Positions 1 through 8,556 of a stretch of 64,000 bases of DNA are shown here, piece after piece (the first letter of the stretch is position 1; each line of letters starts with the position of its first letter). The stretch covers positions 1-64,000 of the forward strand of contig NZ_JASLGE010000097.1 in NCBI RefSeq assembly GCF_030150285.1, given 5' to 3'. Under the pieces are notes generated by a model. That model was given only the letters and a program-made list of their open reading frames with translations, was not told the DNA's origin and did not search any database. Source of the DNA: Pseudomonas sp. Its GTDB lineage: Bacteria > Pseudomonadota > Gammaproteobacteria > Pseudomonadales > Pseudomonadaceae. A program made the translations under genes and the position numbers.

Positions 1-153
1 GACGCCACCCTGGGCCCAATAAGTCGAACCGTTGGCAAGATCGCCCTTGCTCAGTACGGCGATGCGCAAGTGACCGGGCAGGGTCAGCGCGAGACTCAAA
101 CCGGCAGCGCCGCTGCCAATCACCAGAACATCGTGTTGAAACTGTTGGCTCAT
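1..153 (-). CDS. nadB: L-aspartate oxidase (N-terminal part, cut by window edge)
   Basis: Only the first 51 codons are present; the gene runs off the left edge. The translation starts MSQQFQHDVLVIGSGAAGLS, a Rossmann FAD-binding GxGxxG motif, and continues to a STYWAQGG segment typical of NadB. NadB is a cytosolic flavoenzyme that oxidises L-aspartate to iminoaspartate, the first step of de novo NAD synthesis. The start at 153 is the only ATG that keeps the dinucleotide motif at the N-terminus. nadB divergent from algU is the usual Pseudomonas arrangement, which supports the call. Confidence 0.88.
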   Translation of the reverse strand, partial: MSQQFQHDVLVIGSGAAGLSLALTLPGHLRIAVLSKGDLANGSTYWAQGGV

Positions 154-237
154 TTCAGGATTCCGCTCAATGCGACCCGGGTCGGGGTTGGCGCAAGACA
201 GGCGGATGGGCGAGTCGAGACAGCCACACAGCCCACT

Positions 238-265
238 AGTATATAGAGGGGTGGGGCGGCACAAT
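238..265 (-). promoter_or_regulatory. Possible sigma70 promoter of nadB
   Basis: Read on the minus strand, TTGTGC (265-260) is followed after 16 bases by TATACT (243-238), about 85 bases upstream of the nadB start. The -10 is good and the -35 is only half matched, so this is a weak suggestion. Confidence 0.3.
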
Positions 266-431
266 AGCCGGGTGGATATGGCATTGTGAAACTACTGTGA
301 CGGTGAAATGCCGACGCTTTGTCGGAAGATTTTTCCGCCGGTTTTGGGAAAAAGCGACTGTATCGCAGATGAAACATGCTTTTTCCGCTCACGGTTGCCC
401 AATGTCGGCGCGGTCCGTCTATAAATATTTG

Positions 432-459
432 GAACTTTTGCCAGAGGCCCAAGATCAAT
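432..459 (+). promoter_or_regulatory. Possible distal AlgU (sigma22/sigmaE-type) promoter of algU
   Basis: GAACTT at 432-437, a 17-base spacer, then TCAAT at 455-459. The -35 is a perfect AlgU element, the -10 is degenerate. It lies about 250 bases upstream of algU in the 558-base nadB-algU spacer (154-711), which otherwise holds only promoter sequence. Confidence 0.4.
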
Positions 460-625
460 AGACAGTTGCCCGAAACAAGGGACAGTGTCGGCTTCAATGC
501 GGAACCTGCGGTTGGGTTCTAGCCGGCGAGCCGATGAAAAGATTATTCGCGCAGCCGGTTTATCCCGCGCTGCGTTTTTCGTGCGTGCCAAATCAGAGCC
601 CGCAGGAAACTTGCTTGGAGGGGGA

Positions 626-652
626 GAACTTTTGCGAAAAGCCCGAGTCTAT
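626..652 (+). promoter_or_regulatory. AlgU-dependent autoregulatory promoter of algU
   Basis: GAACTT (626-631), 16 bases, then TCTAT (648-652) fits the AlgU/sigmaE consensus GAACTT-N16/17-TCtga. It lies 60 bases before the algU ATG. Seen directly; autoregulation is inferred from the same arrangement in P. aeruginosa. Confidence 0.8.
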
Positions 653-711
653 GTTTGCAAGTCCGGTCGTTTAGCCATGCAAGCTTCCTCCGAGTTTATC
701 GAGGAGTGTTC

Positions 712-1293
712 ATGCTAACCCAGGAAGAGGATCAGCAGCTGGTCGAGCGCGTTCAGCGCGGTGACAAGCGAGCTTTCGATCTGCTCGTGTTGAAGTATCA
801 ACACAAAATTCTCGGGTTGATCGTGCGTTTCGTGCACGACACCCATGAAGCCCAGGATGTTGCACAAGAGGCTTTTATCAAGGCCTACCGTGCACTTGGC
901 AATTTTCGCGGCGACAGTGCGTTTTATACGTGGCTGTACCGTATCGCCATTAATACGGCGAAAAACTATCTGGTGTCTCGCGGACGGCGGCCACCGGATA
1001 GCGATGTAAGTTCTGAAGATGCTGAGTTCTACGATGGCGATCATGGCCTCAAGGATCTTGAGTCGCCGGAGCGTGCATTGCTCCGGGATGAGATCGAAGG
1101 CACTGTCCATCGAACTATCCAGCAATTGCCTGAAGATTTGCGTACCGCTTTAACTTTACGTGAGTTCGATGGTCTGAGTTACGAAGACATTGCGAGCGTC
1201 ATGCAATGTCCGGTAGGCACCGTGCGCTCCCGGATTTTCCGCGCTCGGGAGGCCATTGATAAAGCCCTGCAACCGTTGTTGCAGGACACTTGA
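712..1293 (+). CDS. algU: ECF sigma factor AlgU (RpoE/AlgT, sigma22)
   Basis: A 193-residue ECF sigma factor. Region 2 spans about residues 20-95 (LVLKYQHKILGLIVRF, then the AQDVAQEAF helix and FYTWLYRIAINTAKN), and region 4 about 130-185 with the helix-turn-helix LSYEDIASVMQCPVGTVRSR. AlgU directs RNA polymerase to envelope-stress, osmotic and exopolysaccharide genes. The start at 712 follows GAGGAG at 701-706; an in-frame ATG further upstream (655) would add 19 unconserved residues. It heads the algU-mucA-mucB-mucD cluster, 30 bases before mucA, and has its own AlgU-type promoter. Identification is near certain. Confidence 0.97.
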   Translation: MLTQEEDQQLVERVQRGDKRAFDLLVLKYQHKILGLIVRFVHDTHEAQDVAQEAFIKAYRALGNFRGDSAFYTWLYRIAINTAKNYLVSRGRRPPDSDVSSEDAEFYDGDHGLKDLESPERALLRDEIEGTVHRTIQQLPEDLRTALTLREFDGLSYEDIASVMQCPVGTVRSRIFRAREAIDKALQPLLQDT

Positions 1294-1323
1294 GACAGCG
1301 GCGACAGCCAAGAGAGGAACGCC

Positions 1324-1914
1324 ATGAGTCGTGAAGCCCTGCAGGAATCGCTGTCCGCAGTGATGGATAACGAAGCGGACGAACTGGAACTGCGTCGGGT
1401 ATTGAATGCCTTTGACGATACACAAACCCGTGACACCTGGTCCCGCTATCAGGTGGCACGTGCGGCCATGCACAAGGAGTTGCTGGTTCCGCGCCTGGAC
1501 ATCGCCTCTGCCGTCTCGGCGGCGTTGGCTGAAGAACAGACGCCAGCGAAGGTCGTGCGTGGGCCGTGGCGCAGCATTGGTCGTCTGGCTGTGGCTGCTT
1601 CGGTGACCGTTGCCGTACTGGCTGGGGTCAGGTTGTATAACCAGGATGACATCGTCGGTGATCAACTGGCCCAACAAGCCGCTCAGCAGACGTTGAGTGC
1701 TCCGATGGTCAAAGGCCCGGCGGTGTTGGCGAACTACAGCGAGAGCAGTGATCAGGCCACCGGCCCGATGGCCAACAGGGTTCTGCAAGGCCAGCCCGGC
1801 TGGCAGGATCAGCGTTTGCCCGGGTACTTGCGCCAGCACGCTCAGCAAGCGGCGTTGAAAGGCACTGAAAGCCCTCTGCCGTATGCGCGCGCTGCTAGCC
1901 TGGAAAACCGTTAA
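1324..1914 (+). CDS. mucA: Anti-sigma factor MucA
   Basis: 196 residues, close to the 194 of P. aeruginosa MucA. The N-terminal cytoplasmic domain (about 1-80, beginning REALQESLSAVMDNEADELE) is the RseA-type AlgU-binding fold. One membrane helix lies at about 84-104, and the periplasmic tail (105-196) is the part cut by site-1 proteases and protected by MucB. It holds AlgU at the membrane until envelope stress triggers regulated proteolysis. The tail is full length, so there is no sign of the truncating mutations that cause mucoidy. It sits between algU and mucB with 8 bases to the next start, so it is probably co-transcribed. Confidence 0.96.
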   Translation: MSREALQESLSAVMDNEADELELRRVLNAFDDTQTRDTWSRYQVARAAMHKELLVPRLDIASAVSAALAEEQTPAKVVRGPWRSIGRLAVAASVTVAVLAGVRLYNQDDIVGDQLAQQAAQQTLSAPMVKGPAVLANYSESSDQATGPMANRVLQGQPGWQDQRLPGYLRQHAQQAALKGTESPLPYARAASLENR

Positions 1915-1922
1915 GGACCCTC

Positions 1923-2894
1923 ATGCGCGTCCTACCTTTGTTACCTCTGTTGCTCAGTGGATGGTTTGTCGTTCCAGCCCAGGCGGATGAAGCCCGGGAT
2001 TGGCTCAAACGTCTTGGGCAGGCCGAGCAGCAGCAAAGCTATCAGGGCACTTTCGTTTACGAGCGTAACGGTAGTTTTTCTACCCATAACATCTGGCACC
2101 GCGTGCAGGATGGAAAAGTTCGTGAGCGTTTGATGCAACTGGATGGTGCAGCGCATGAAGTGGTACGTGCCGATGGACATACTGAATGTGTCAGCGGCAA
2201 TGCTGCACCACGGATTGCAGATGTGAGTGCAGCCACGGTGCGGCAACTGGAAGTCGATCGGCTGGATGATTGGTACACCATCTCCAAAACCGGGACTACG
2301 CGGGTTGCAGGCCGACCTGTTGCGGTCATTGCCCTCACGCCTCGCGATCAACACCGTTACGGCGTCGAGTTGTACCTGGATCGCGACACCGGTTTGCCGC
2401 TCAAATCCTTGTTGCTCAATGACAAAGGGCAATTACTGGAGCGCTTTCAGTTTGTGCGTCTCGACACGACTGCACCTGATGACAGCCAGCTCATGCCTAC
2501 AAGCCAATGCCGATCTGTCCCTCAGAAGATTGAAGGAGCACCTTCGAGTCATGCGGCTCATGCCTGGCACTCTGACTGGTTACCCCCAGGGTTTGAGATC
2601 GTCAGTAGCACTGTTCGCCGCGACCCGAAAACCCGCTCTGAAATTACCAGTCTGTTATATGACGATGGTTTGACGCGCTTTTCGGTGTTTCTCGAACCGT
2701 TGAAGGGCGCTGCTGCCAGTGATACACGGCTACAGCTTGGGCCGACGGTCGCCGTGTCAAGGCATCTCACCTCACCAGATGGCGACATATTGGCGACGGT
2801 GGTCGGTGAAATTCCGATGGGCACGGCGGAACGTATTGCGCTTTCAATGCGCTCGGGTGAGGCCGAACCGGAGCCTGCGGCTCATGAGAACTAA
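1923..2894 (+). CDS. mucB: Periplasmic regulator MucB (RseB family)
   Basis: 323 residues with a signal peptide (MRVLPLLPLLLSGWFVVPAQA, cleaved near residue 21) followed by the two RseB domains: a LolA-like N-terminal fold (WLKRLGQAEQQQSYQGTFVY) and a C-terminal domain starting near 220 (WLPPGFEIV). MucB binds the periplasmic tail of MucA and shields it from AlgW cleavage; lipid or LPS signals release it. It follows mucA by 8 bases. In some Pseudomonas species mucC comes next; here only 177 non-coding bases separate mucB from mucD. Confidence 0.95.
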   Translation: MRVLPLLPLLLSGWFVVPAQADEARDWLKRLGQAEQQQSYQGTFVYERNGSFSTHNIWHRVQDGKVRERLMQLDGAAHEVVRADGHTECVSGNAAPRIADVSAATVRQLEVDRLDDWYTISKTGTTRVAGRPVAVIALTPRDQHRYGVELYLDRDTGLPLKSLLLNDKGQLLERFQFVRLDTTAPDDSQLMPTSQCRSVPQKIEGAPSSHAAHAWHSDWLPPGFEIVSSTVRRDPKTRSEITSLLYDDGLTRFSVFLEPLKGAAASDTRLQLGPTVAVSRHLTSPDGDILATVVGEIPMGTAERIALSMRSGEAEPEPAAHEN

Positions 2895-2947
2895 CAGATC
2901 GAAATGATGAATCGGGGTGTTGAAACATCCATTTTTTATCTTTTTAT

Positions 2948-2975
2948 AGCCCGGCACATGTGAAGGTGCTGGGCT
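2948..2975 (+). terminator. Hairpin between mucB and mucD, possible attenuator
   Basis: AGCCCGGCAC (2948-2957) pairs with GTGCTGGGCT (2966-2975) through an 8-base loop, with one G-U pair. The T-tract that follows is interrupted, so it may be a partial terminator or an RNA-stability element. It occupies the space where mucC would be expected. Confidence 0.45.
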
Positions 2976-3071
2976 GGCTTTGCTTTAGGACTCTGAAATG
3001 AGTCTATGCTGGCTTAAGTTTTTGGTGCCTGTCGCTTAACTCTGCTTGCTACTCACGGGAGCTGTATATCG

Positions 3072-4505
3072 ATGCCTCGATTGAAATCTTACTTACCCAT
3101 TTTTGCTGCCGTGCTGATGCTGGGCCAAGCCGTGCCGGCCCTTGCTGAAGCGCAGTTGCCTGACTTCACACAATTGGTCGAGCAAGCCTCTCCGGCTGTG
3201 GTGAATATCAGCACCACGCAAAAGCTGCCTGAGCGCAGAGCATCCAGCATGGGGCAGATGCCTGATCTGGAAGGGCTGCCACCCGGGTTGCGCGACTTCT
3301 TTGAACGTAGCCTGCCACCGGGAAGCCGCGGTGGACCCGGCGGGCAGGGTGGCCGTCAACGGGAAGCCCAGTCCCTGGGGTCAGGTTTTATCATCTCCCC
3401 GGATGGCTACATCCTCACCAATAACCACGTGGTGGCGGATGCCGATGAAATCATCGTGCGCCTGTCGGACCGTAGCGAAATGAAAGCCACGCTGGTGGGA
3501 ACCGATCCGCGTTCCGACGTGGCGTTGCTGAAAATTGATGGCAAAAACCTGCCCGTGCTCAAACTTGGGAAATCTCAGGACCTCAAGGCGGGCCAATGGG
3601 TTGTGGCAATCGGTTCACCGTTTGGTTTTGACCATACCGTGACCCAAGGCATCATCAGTGCCATTGGTCGCAGCTTGCCGAATGAAAGCTACGTGCCTTT
3701 TATCCAGACGGACGTGCCCATCAACCCGGGTAACTCGGGTGGGCCGTTGTTCAACCTGGCGGGCGAAGTGGTGGGCATCAACTCGCAAATCTACACCCGC
3801 TCCGGTGGTTTCATGGGCGTGTCGTTCGCGATTCCAATCGATGTCGCCATGGACGTGTCCAATCAGCTTAAAGCGGGTGGCAAGGTGAGCCGTGGCTGGT
3901 TGGGCGTAGTGATTCAAGAGGTCAACAAGGACCTGGCTGAATCTTTTGGCCTGGAAAAACCGGCCGGTGCGCTGGTAGCACAGGTACTGGATGATGGTCC
4001 GGCTGCCAAAGGTGGCCTGCAAGTGGGCGATGTAATTCTGAGCATGAACGGTAAGCCCATTGTTATGTCCGCCGATTTGCCGCATCTGGTCGGCGCACTT
4101 AAGGCCGGCAGCAAAGCAACCCTTGAAGTGGTTCGTGACGGCAAGCGCAAAACCCTGGACCTGACGGTGGGTGCTATCCCTGATGAAGGGAAAGAGTTGA
4201 GTTCACTGGCTGGCGCTGAGCAAAGCAGCAACCGCCTGGGTGTGTCCGTGGTCGACTTGAGCGAAGAGCAAAAGAAAGCCAACGACATCAAAGGCGGCGT
4301 CATCATCAAGGACGTGCAGGAGGGGCCTGCCGCCCTGATTGGCCTGCAACCGGGTGACGTGATTACTCACCTCAACAACCAGGCTATCAGTGATGCCAAG
4401 CAGTTCACTGAAATTGCCAAGGCACTGCCGAAAAACCGCTCGGTCTCAATGCGGGTACTGCGTCAGGGCCGTGCCAGCTTCATTACCTTTAAGCTGGCGG
4501 AGTAA
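3072..4505 (+). CDS. mucD: Periplasmic serine protease MucD (HtrA/DegP family)
   Basis: 477 residues. A signal peptide ends at about A25 (VPALA). The trypsin-like domain carries the triad H119 (TNNHVV), D149 (RSDVALL) and S222 (GNSGGP). Two PDZ domains follow (about 270-365 and 385-475). HtrA proteases degrade or refold misfolded envelope proteins, and loss of MucD activates AlgU. A glycine-rich loop (about 84-94) lies before the protease domain, as in other MucD proteins. It is the last gene of the algU cluster, 177 bases after mucB, and is closed by a strong terminator. Confidence 0.96.
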   Translation: MPRLKSYLPIFAAVLMLGQAVPALAEAQLPDFTQLVEQASPAVVNISTTQKLPERRASSMGQMPDLEGLPPGLRDFFERSLPPGSRGGPGGQGGRQREAQSLGSGFIISPDGYILTNNHVVADADEIIVRLSDRSEMKATLVGTDPRSDVALLKIDGKNLPVLKLGKSQDLKAGQWVVAIGSPFGFDHTVTQGIISAIGRSLPNESYVPFIQTDVPINPGNSGGPLFNLAGEVVGINSQIYTRSGGFMGVSFAIPIDVAMDVSNQLKAGGKVSRGWLGVVIQEVNKDLAESFGLEKPAGALVAQVLDDGPAAKGGLQVGDVILSMNGKPIVMSADLPHLVGALKAGSKATLEVVRDGKRKTLDLTVGAIPDEGKELSSLAGAEQSSNRLGVSVVDLSEEQKKANDIKGGVIIKDVQEGPAALIGLQPGDVITHLNNQAISDAKQFTEIAKALPKNRSVSMRVLRQGRASFITFKLAE

Positions 4506-4596
4506 GCCTTCAGCCTGTGATGTGGCGGCCGCAGGCTGCGACAAGGTCCGCAGGATCTTCCAGCAAGGTTTGCTAAGCCACCTATTGCAGTAACCC

Positions 4597-4628
4597 AAAA
4601 GCCCGTATCGCGAGATACGGGCTTTTTT
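4597..4628 (+). terminator. Rho-independent terminator after mucD
   Basis: AAGCCCGTATC (4599-4609) and GATACGGGCTT (4613-4623) form an 11-bp stem followed by TTTT. It lies 90 bases past the mucD stop. Confidence 0.85.
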
Positions 4629-4698
4629 GATTTTTAGAGGTGGGAAGGCGCATTGACGGGGCACCTGTGTGGCCCTTTCGTAGCCTCGTTCTACTCGT

Positions 4699-4760
4699 CA
4701 ACGACTACAGGTGTAGTCGCTGCCGCAGGCTGCGATCGATTGCGCAGCAATCGTAAAACC
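4699..4760. repeat. REP-like repeat in the mucD-RDD spacer
   Basis: The GTAGTCGCTGCCGCAGGCTG element (from 4713) with its following GCGATCGATTGCG is a Pseudomonas REP type. A related copy runs in the opposite sense at 21736-21765, and a degenerate one with GCCGCAGGCTGCGAC lies just after mucD (about 4525-4545). The spacer 4506-4856 otherwise contains only the mucD terminator and no recognisable gene. Confidence 0.5.
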
Positions 4761-4856
4761 TGAATCCCGGATCAGGCAGGCACACCGCGCTGCCTAGATT
4801 CACGACGCCTTCGGTGCCGGACCTAGCCTCGCAAAGCGCGTCAACGACAGGTTGTT

Positions 4857-5345
4857 TTATTTTTTAGGTTTGGGAATACGGACTAATTGAGTGTTGGAGT
4901 ACATGTCGTGCCATGTCCGCTTTTGTTTGTCGAACACCGACCAGAAAAACCCCAGGCCCAGGCACAGCCATGAGCCGATGGACACAATAAAACGCAGTAA
5001 GGCTTGCCACAGGCTGATTGCGGTACCGTCAGCGTTCTGCACGCGAATGCCCCACACCTGCATTCCCAGGGTTTGCCCGGAGTGGGTCCAGAATTTTGCA
5101 AAAAAACCAAACAACACAAAAAATAGCAGAGTGGACAGCAACGGGTCACCGTCCAGCGCACCGGATTCTGAAAGGGCGCGCAGTTTAGCTTCGCCAATAA
5201 AAGCCATCATGATCAGCTTGTAGATAAAGGTGGTCACGATCAGCAGCGCTGTGCACAGCAAGAAATCATAGAACATGGCTGCCAGGCGGCGCCCCAAACC
5301 CACGGCGGGAAACTCGCCTTGAGGGCTAAGTGGTTGTTTCGACAT
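4857..5345 (-). CDS. RDD family membrane protein
   Basis: 162 residues with the RDD-domain layout: an N-terminal GLGRRLAAMFYDFLLCTALL helix carrying the conserved Arg and Asp, a second helix around 75-95 (LLSTLLFFVLFGFF) and a third around 125-145. The segment TLGMQVWGIRV between them is the typical RDD loop. These are small inner-membrane proteins of poorly defined role, some linked to Na+/H+ transport. It is a single gene, downstream of the cold-shock gene on the same strand, but a strong terminator separates the two. Family assignment is good; function is unknown. Confidence 0.8.
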   Translation of the reverse strand: MSKQPLSPQGEFPAVGLGRRLAAMFYDFLLCTALLIVTTFIYKLIMMAFIGEAKLRALSESGALDGDPLLSTLLFFVLFGFFAKFWTHSGQTLGMQVWGIRVQNADGTAISLWQALLRFIVSIGSWLCLGLGFFWSVFDKQKRTWHDMYSNTQLVRIPKPKK

Positions 5346-5393
5346 GACAGGGTCTCGTCAATGAAAAACGCCATCTTACGGAATTGCGGCCAT

Positions 5394-5427
5394 AAAAAAG
5401 CCTCTGATGTCACCATCAGAGGCTTTT
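5394..5427 (-). terminator. Terminator of the cold-shock gene (probably bidirectional)
   Basis: AAGCCTCTGATG (5398-5409) and CATCAGAGGCTT (5414-5425) form a 12-bp stem with a 4-base loop. On the minus strand it ends in TTTTTT, and on the plus strand in TTTT. Confidence 0.88.
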
Positions 5428-5439
5428 GAGCGAGAAAGC

Positions 5440-5652
5440 TTAAGCTTCTGCTTGAACTTCGTCAGCCTGTAGGCCCTTTTGGCCCTGAACTGCGATGAAG
5501 GTCACTTTTTGGCCTTCTTTCAAGCTTTTGAAACCGTTGCCCTGAATGGCACGGAAGTGCACGAACAGGTCTGGACCGCTTTCTGGAGTGATAAAACCAA
5601 AACCTTTCTCGTCGTTAAACCACTTGACGGTACCGCTCTGACGTTGGGACAT
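5440..5652 (-). CDS. Cold-shock protein (CspA/CapB family)
   Basis: 70 residues, a single CSD beta-barrel. RNP1 (KGFGFI) and RNP2 (LFVHF) are intact, flanked by GTVKWFND and KSLKEGQKVTF. Such proteins bind single-stranded RNA/DNA and act as RNA chaperones during cold shock or growth resumption. The gene stands alone and is closed by a strong terminator. A compact hairpin lies 35-54 bases upstream in the leader. The exact paralogue (CspA, CapB or CspD) cannot be fixed from sequence alone. Confidence 0.93.
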   Translation of the reverse strand: MSQRQSGTVKWFNDEKGFGFITPESGPDLFVHFRAIQGNGFKSLKEGQKVTFIAVQGQKGLQADEVQAEA

Positions 5653-5686
5653 TTCTTAATTCCTTGACGCTAACAATGAATGACAG

Positions 5687-5706
5687 CCTCTTTACCTTTA
5701 AAGAGG
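5687..5706 (-). other. Leader hairpin of the cold-shock gene
   Basis: CCTCTTTA (5687-5694) and TAAAGAGG (5699-5706) form a perfect 8-bp stem with a 4-base loop, 35 bases before the ATG on the minus strand. Cold-shock mRNAs often have structured leaders that act as thermosensors. The rest of the 5653-6031 spacer is AT-rich and shows no gene. Confidence 0.45.
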
Positions 5707-5985
5707 ACTGGTGCTGGGTTGCAGGAAAGTAAGAGACGCAGAACGGGATGTAGCAATCCTGAAGCTACTGCCCAGGTCACGATTCCAGCGACCCATGCAA
5801 ACACAGTGGGCAAACTCTACGACAACTAAGGATGCAAAAACAAGTCCCTTAAGTGTGACCCGGAGGGCTTGTTTTATATATAACTTTGGGGTTTTTTGTA
5901 CGCACATTCAGTTATAGGAATGTTCAATTATTTTCGACTTTTATAATCGCTTTTCGCTATCGAAACATCGCACTGGTATGTGGCA

Positions 5986-6024
5986 GTTGCATGACACGTT
6001 AGTGCAGGCGTCATGCAACTTTTT
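5986..6024. repeat. Perfect 10-bp inverted repeat beyond gcvT
   Basis: GTTGCATGAC (5986-5995) and GTCATGCAAC (6010-6019) enclose 14 bases and are followed on the plus strand by TTTTT. It could be a terminator for plus-strand reading toward gcvT, or a 3' stabilising hairpin for the gcv transcript. Confidence 0.45.
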
Positions 6025-6031
6025 GACGCAT

Positions 6032-7156
6032 TTAGCCCCGGTAATAGCGGTGCGCAACAAACGGCATTTTTGACACTTTCATCGCAACTTGCTTGCCACG
6101 TACGATGGCCCAAACGTCTGTGTCGATGGGAGTAAAAGCGCTGTCCAGGTAGCCCATTGCCAGCGGTGCACCCAGGGTTGGGCCAAAACCACCGCTGCTG
6201 ACGCGTCCGATAATCTGACCGCTCGCATCAACAATGTCAGCGCCCTCGCGCACGGGTGTACGTTCCTGGGGCAGCAGGCCGACCCGTTTGCGTGCAACGC
6301 CGTCGCGTTGGCGGGCAAAAATGTGTTCGGCCCCCGGGAAGCCTCCGGCCCGAGGGCCATCAGCCCGGCGGGCCTTGGAGATTGCCCACAGCAGGCTTGC
6401 TTCGATGGGTGTGGTGTGTTCGTCCATATCATGCCCGTACAGGCACAGGCCGGCTTCCAGGCGCAGTGAGTCGCGTGCACCAAGGCCAATGGCGGCCACT
6501 TCCGGTTCGGCCAGCAGGCGACGCGCCAGGGCGTCAGCGTGGTCGCAGGGCACGGAGATCTCGAAGCCGTCTTCCCCGGTATAGCCCGAACGGCTGACAT
6601 AGCACTCAATGCCCAGCAGTGTGACCGGGGCAAATTGCATAAACGTCATGTCGGCCACTTCAGGGGCCAGGCGCTTGAGTACGGTAACGGCTTCAGGCCC
6701 CTGCAGGGCCAGGAGTGCGCGCTCTTCAAACAGCGGCTCGATCTGGCAGTGGGCCGCCAAATGCGCGCGCAGATGCGCCAGGTCCTGGTCCTTGCAGGCC
6801 GCGTTGACCACCAGGAACAGTTGATCGTTACCCAGGTTGGCGACCATCAGGTCATCCAGAATGCCGCCCTGTTCGTTGGTAAACATGGCGTAACGTTGCA
6901 TGCCCACTGGCAGGTCGATAATGTCGACCGGTACCAGGGTTTCCAGTGCCTTGGCGGCATCGGCTCCGGTCAGGCGAATTTGCCCCATGTGCGACACATC
7001 GAACAGTCCGGCGTGTTCACGGGTGTGCTGGTGTTCTTTCATCACGCCCAGCGGGTATTGCACGGGCATGTCATAACCGGCGAACGGCACCATGCGAGCG
7101 CCACGCTCAAGGTGAAGGGCGTGCAGCGGGGTTTTTTTCAGGTGTTCGGTGGTCAT
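6032..7156 (-). CDS. gcvT: Aminomethyltransferase (glycine cleavage T protein)
   Basis: 374 residues. Landmarks are MVPFAGYDMPVQYP near residue 24, FDVSHMGQ, the folate-binding GYTGEDGFEI region and the C-terminal GCV_T beta-barrel (GRVSSGGFGPTLG). GcvT transfers the methylene group from lipoyl-GcvH to tetrahydrofolate and releases ammonia. The start at 7156 has AGGAG at 7162-7166; an upstream ATG at 7180 has no comparable signal. It is the last gene of the gcvH-gcvP-sdaA-gcvT operon, 17 bases after sdaA. Confidence 0.95.
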   Translation of the reverse strand: MTTEHLKKTPLHALHLERGARMVPFAGYDMPVQYPLGVMKEHQHTREHAGLFDVSHMGQIRLTGADAAKALETLVPVDIIDLPVGMQRYAMFTNEQGGILDDLMVANLGNDQLFLVVNAACKDQDLAHLRAHLAAHCQIEPLFEERALLALQGPEAVTVLKRLAPEVADMTFMQFAPVTLLGIECYVSRSGYTGEDGFEISVPCDHADALARRLLAEPEVAAIGLGARDSLRLEAGLCLYGHDMDEHTTPIEASLLWAISKARRADGPRAGGFPGAEHIFARQRDGVARKRVGLLPQERTPVREGADIVDASGQIIGRVSSGGFGPTLGAPLAMGYLDSAFTPIDTDVWAIVRGKQVAMKVSKMPFVAHRYYRG

Positions 7157-7173
7157 TCGTGACTCCTTGAAAG

Positions 7174-8550
7174 TCAGCACTCAATGATGTTGACGGCCAG
7201 ACCGCCGCGAGCGGTCTCTTTGTATTTGCTTTTCATGTCGGCACCGGTCTGGCGCATGGTGCGGATCACTTTGTCGAGCGAGACAAAATGTTGGCCGTCG
7301 CCGCGCAATGCCATGCGCACCGCGTTGATCGCCTTGACTGAGCCCATGGCGTTGCGTTCGATGCACGGCACTTGAACCAGCCCGCCAATCGGGTCGCAGG
7401 TCAGGCCGAGGTTGTGCTCCATACCGATCTCAGCCGCGTTCTCGACTTGCTGCACGCTGCCGCCCAGTACTTCGCACAACGCGCCGGCGGCCATGGAACA
7501 GGCCACGCCGACTTCCCCCTGGCAGCCCACTTCGGCACCCGAGATCGAGGCGTTTTCCTTGTACAGGATGCCGATGGCAGCGGCGGTCAGCAGGAAGCGC
7601 ACGACGCCGTCTTCATTGGCTCCGGCGATAAACCGCATGTAGTAATGCAGCACGGCCGGAATGATCCCGGCCGCGCCATTGGTCGGTGCGGTGACCACGC
7701 GGCCGCCGTTGGCGTTTTCTTCGTTGACGGCCAAGGCATACAGGTTCACCCAGTCGAGCACTGACAGCGCATCGCGCAAGGCGGCCTCCGGGTGAGCACA
7801 CAGTTGGCGGTGCAGCGCGGGAGCGCGGCGTTTGACCTTCAGGCCTCCCGGCAAAATGCCCTCGTTGCGACAGCCGGCGCTGACACAGTCCTGCATGACC
7901 TGCCAAATGTTCAGCAGGCCGCTGCGTGTCTCGCTCTCAGGCCGCCAGGCACTTTCATTGGCCAGCATGAGCTGGCTGATGGACAGGTGATGGCGGGTGC
8001 AATGGTGCAGCAGGTCCTTGGCGGTTTTAAACGGGTAGGGCAGCGGTGTGCTGTCTTCAACGATGCGGTCAGCGCCCGCCGCGCCTTCATCCACCACAAA
8101 GCCGCCCCCGATCGAGTAATACTCGCGGCTGCGCAGCTGAATGCCGGCCGCATCCAGGGCACGAAAAATCATGCCGTTGGGGTGGAAAGGCAGGGGTTTG
8201 CGAATCATCGCCAGGTGCGATTTTTCATTGAATGCGATGCTGTGTTCGCCCAACAGGTTCAGGCGCCCACTGCTGCGGATCGTGGCCAGGTGTTGCGCCA
8301 CGGTGTCGGTGTTAACGGTGTCCGGGTGTTTGCCTTCCAGGCCTAGCAACACGGCCTTGTCGCTGCCGTGGCCTTTGCCGGTGGCCCCGAGGGAGCCGTA
8401 GAGCTCGGCTTTTACGCAGGCGGTGTGTTGCAGCAGCTCATCACGGCGCAAGCCTTCGACAAACCGCGCGGCGGCGCGCATCGGGCCGACGGTGTGGGAA
8501 CTGGAGGGACCAATGCCAATCTTGAACAGGTCGAACACGCTTAAGGACAT
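7174..8550 (-). CDS. sdaA: L-serine dehydratase (iron-sulfur, single chain)
   Basis: 458 residues with the fused beta-alpha layout of SdaA. The N-terminal ACT-like/beta domain starts SVFDLFKIGIGPSSSHTVGP, and the C-terminal catalytic domain has the cysteines of the 4Fe-4S cluster (GCQGEVGVACSM, LTCDPIGGLVQVPC). It deaminates L-serine to pyruvate. In this operon glycine carbon is thought to pass through serine to pyruvate. The start at 8550 (MSLSVFDLF) is preceded by GGAG; an in-frame ATG 13 codons upstream adds residues unlike the family. gcvT follows by 17 bases, while 93 bases separate it from gcvP, where glyA is expected. Confidence 0.94.
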   Translation of the reverse strand: MSLSVFDLFKIGIGPSSSHTVGPMRAAARFVEGLRRDELLQHTACVKAELYGSLGATGKGHGSDKAVLLGLEGKHPDTVNTDTVAQHLATIRSSGRLNLLGEHSIAFNEKSHLAMIRKPLPFHPNGMIFRALDAAGIQLRSREYYSIGGGFVVDEGAAGADRIVEDSTPLPYPFKTAKDLLHHCTRHHLSISQLMLANESAWRPESETRSGLLNIWQVMQDCVSAGCRNEGILPGGLKVKRRAPALHRQLCAHPEAALRDALSVLDWVNLYALAVNEENANGGRVVTAPTNGAAGIIPAVLHYYMRFIAGANEDGVVRFLLTAAAIGILYKENASISGAEVGCQGEVGVACSMAAGALCEVLGGSVQQVENAAEIGMEHNLGLTCDPIGGLVQVPCIERNAMGSVKAINAVRMALRGDGQHFVSLDKVIRTMRQTGADMKSKYKETARGGLAVNIIEC

Positions 8551-8556
8551 GGGAGC

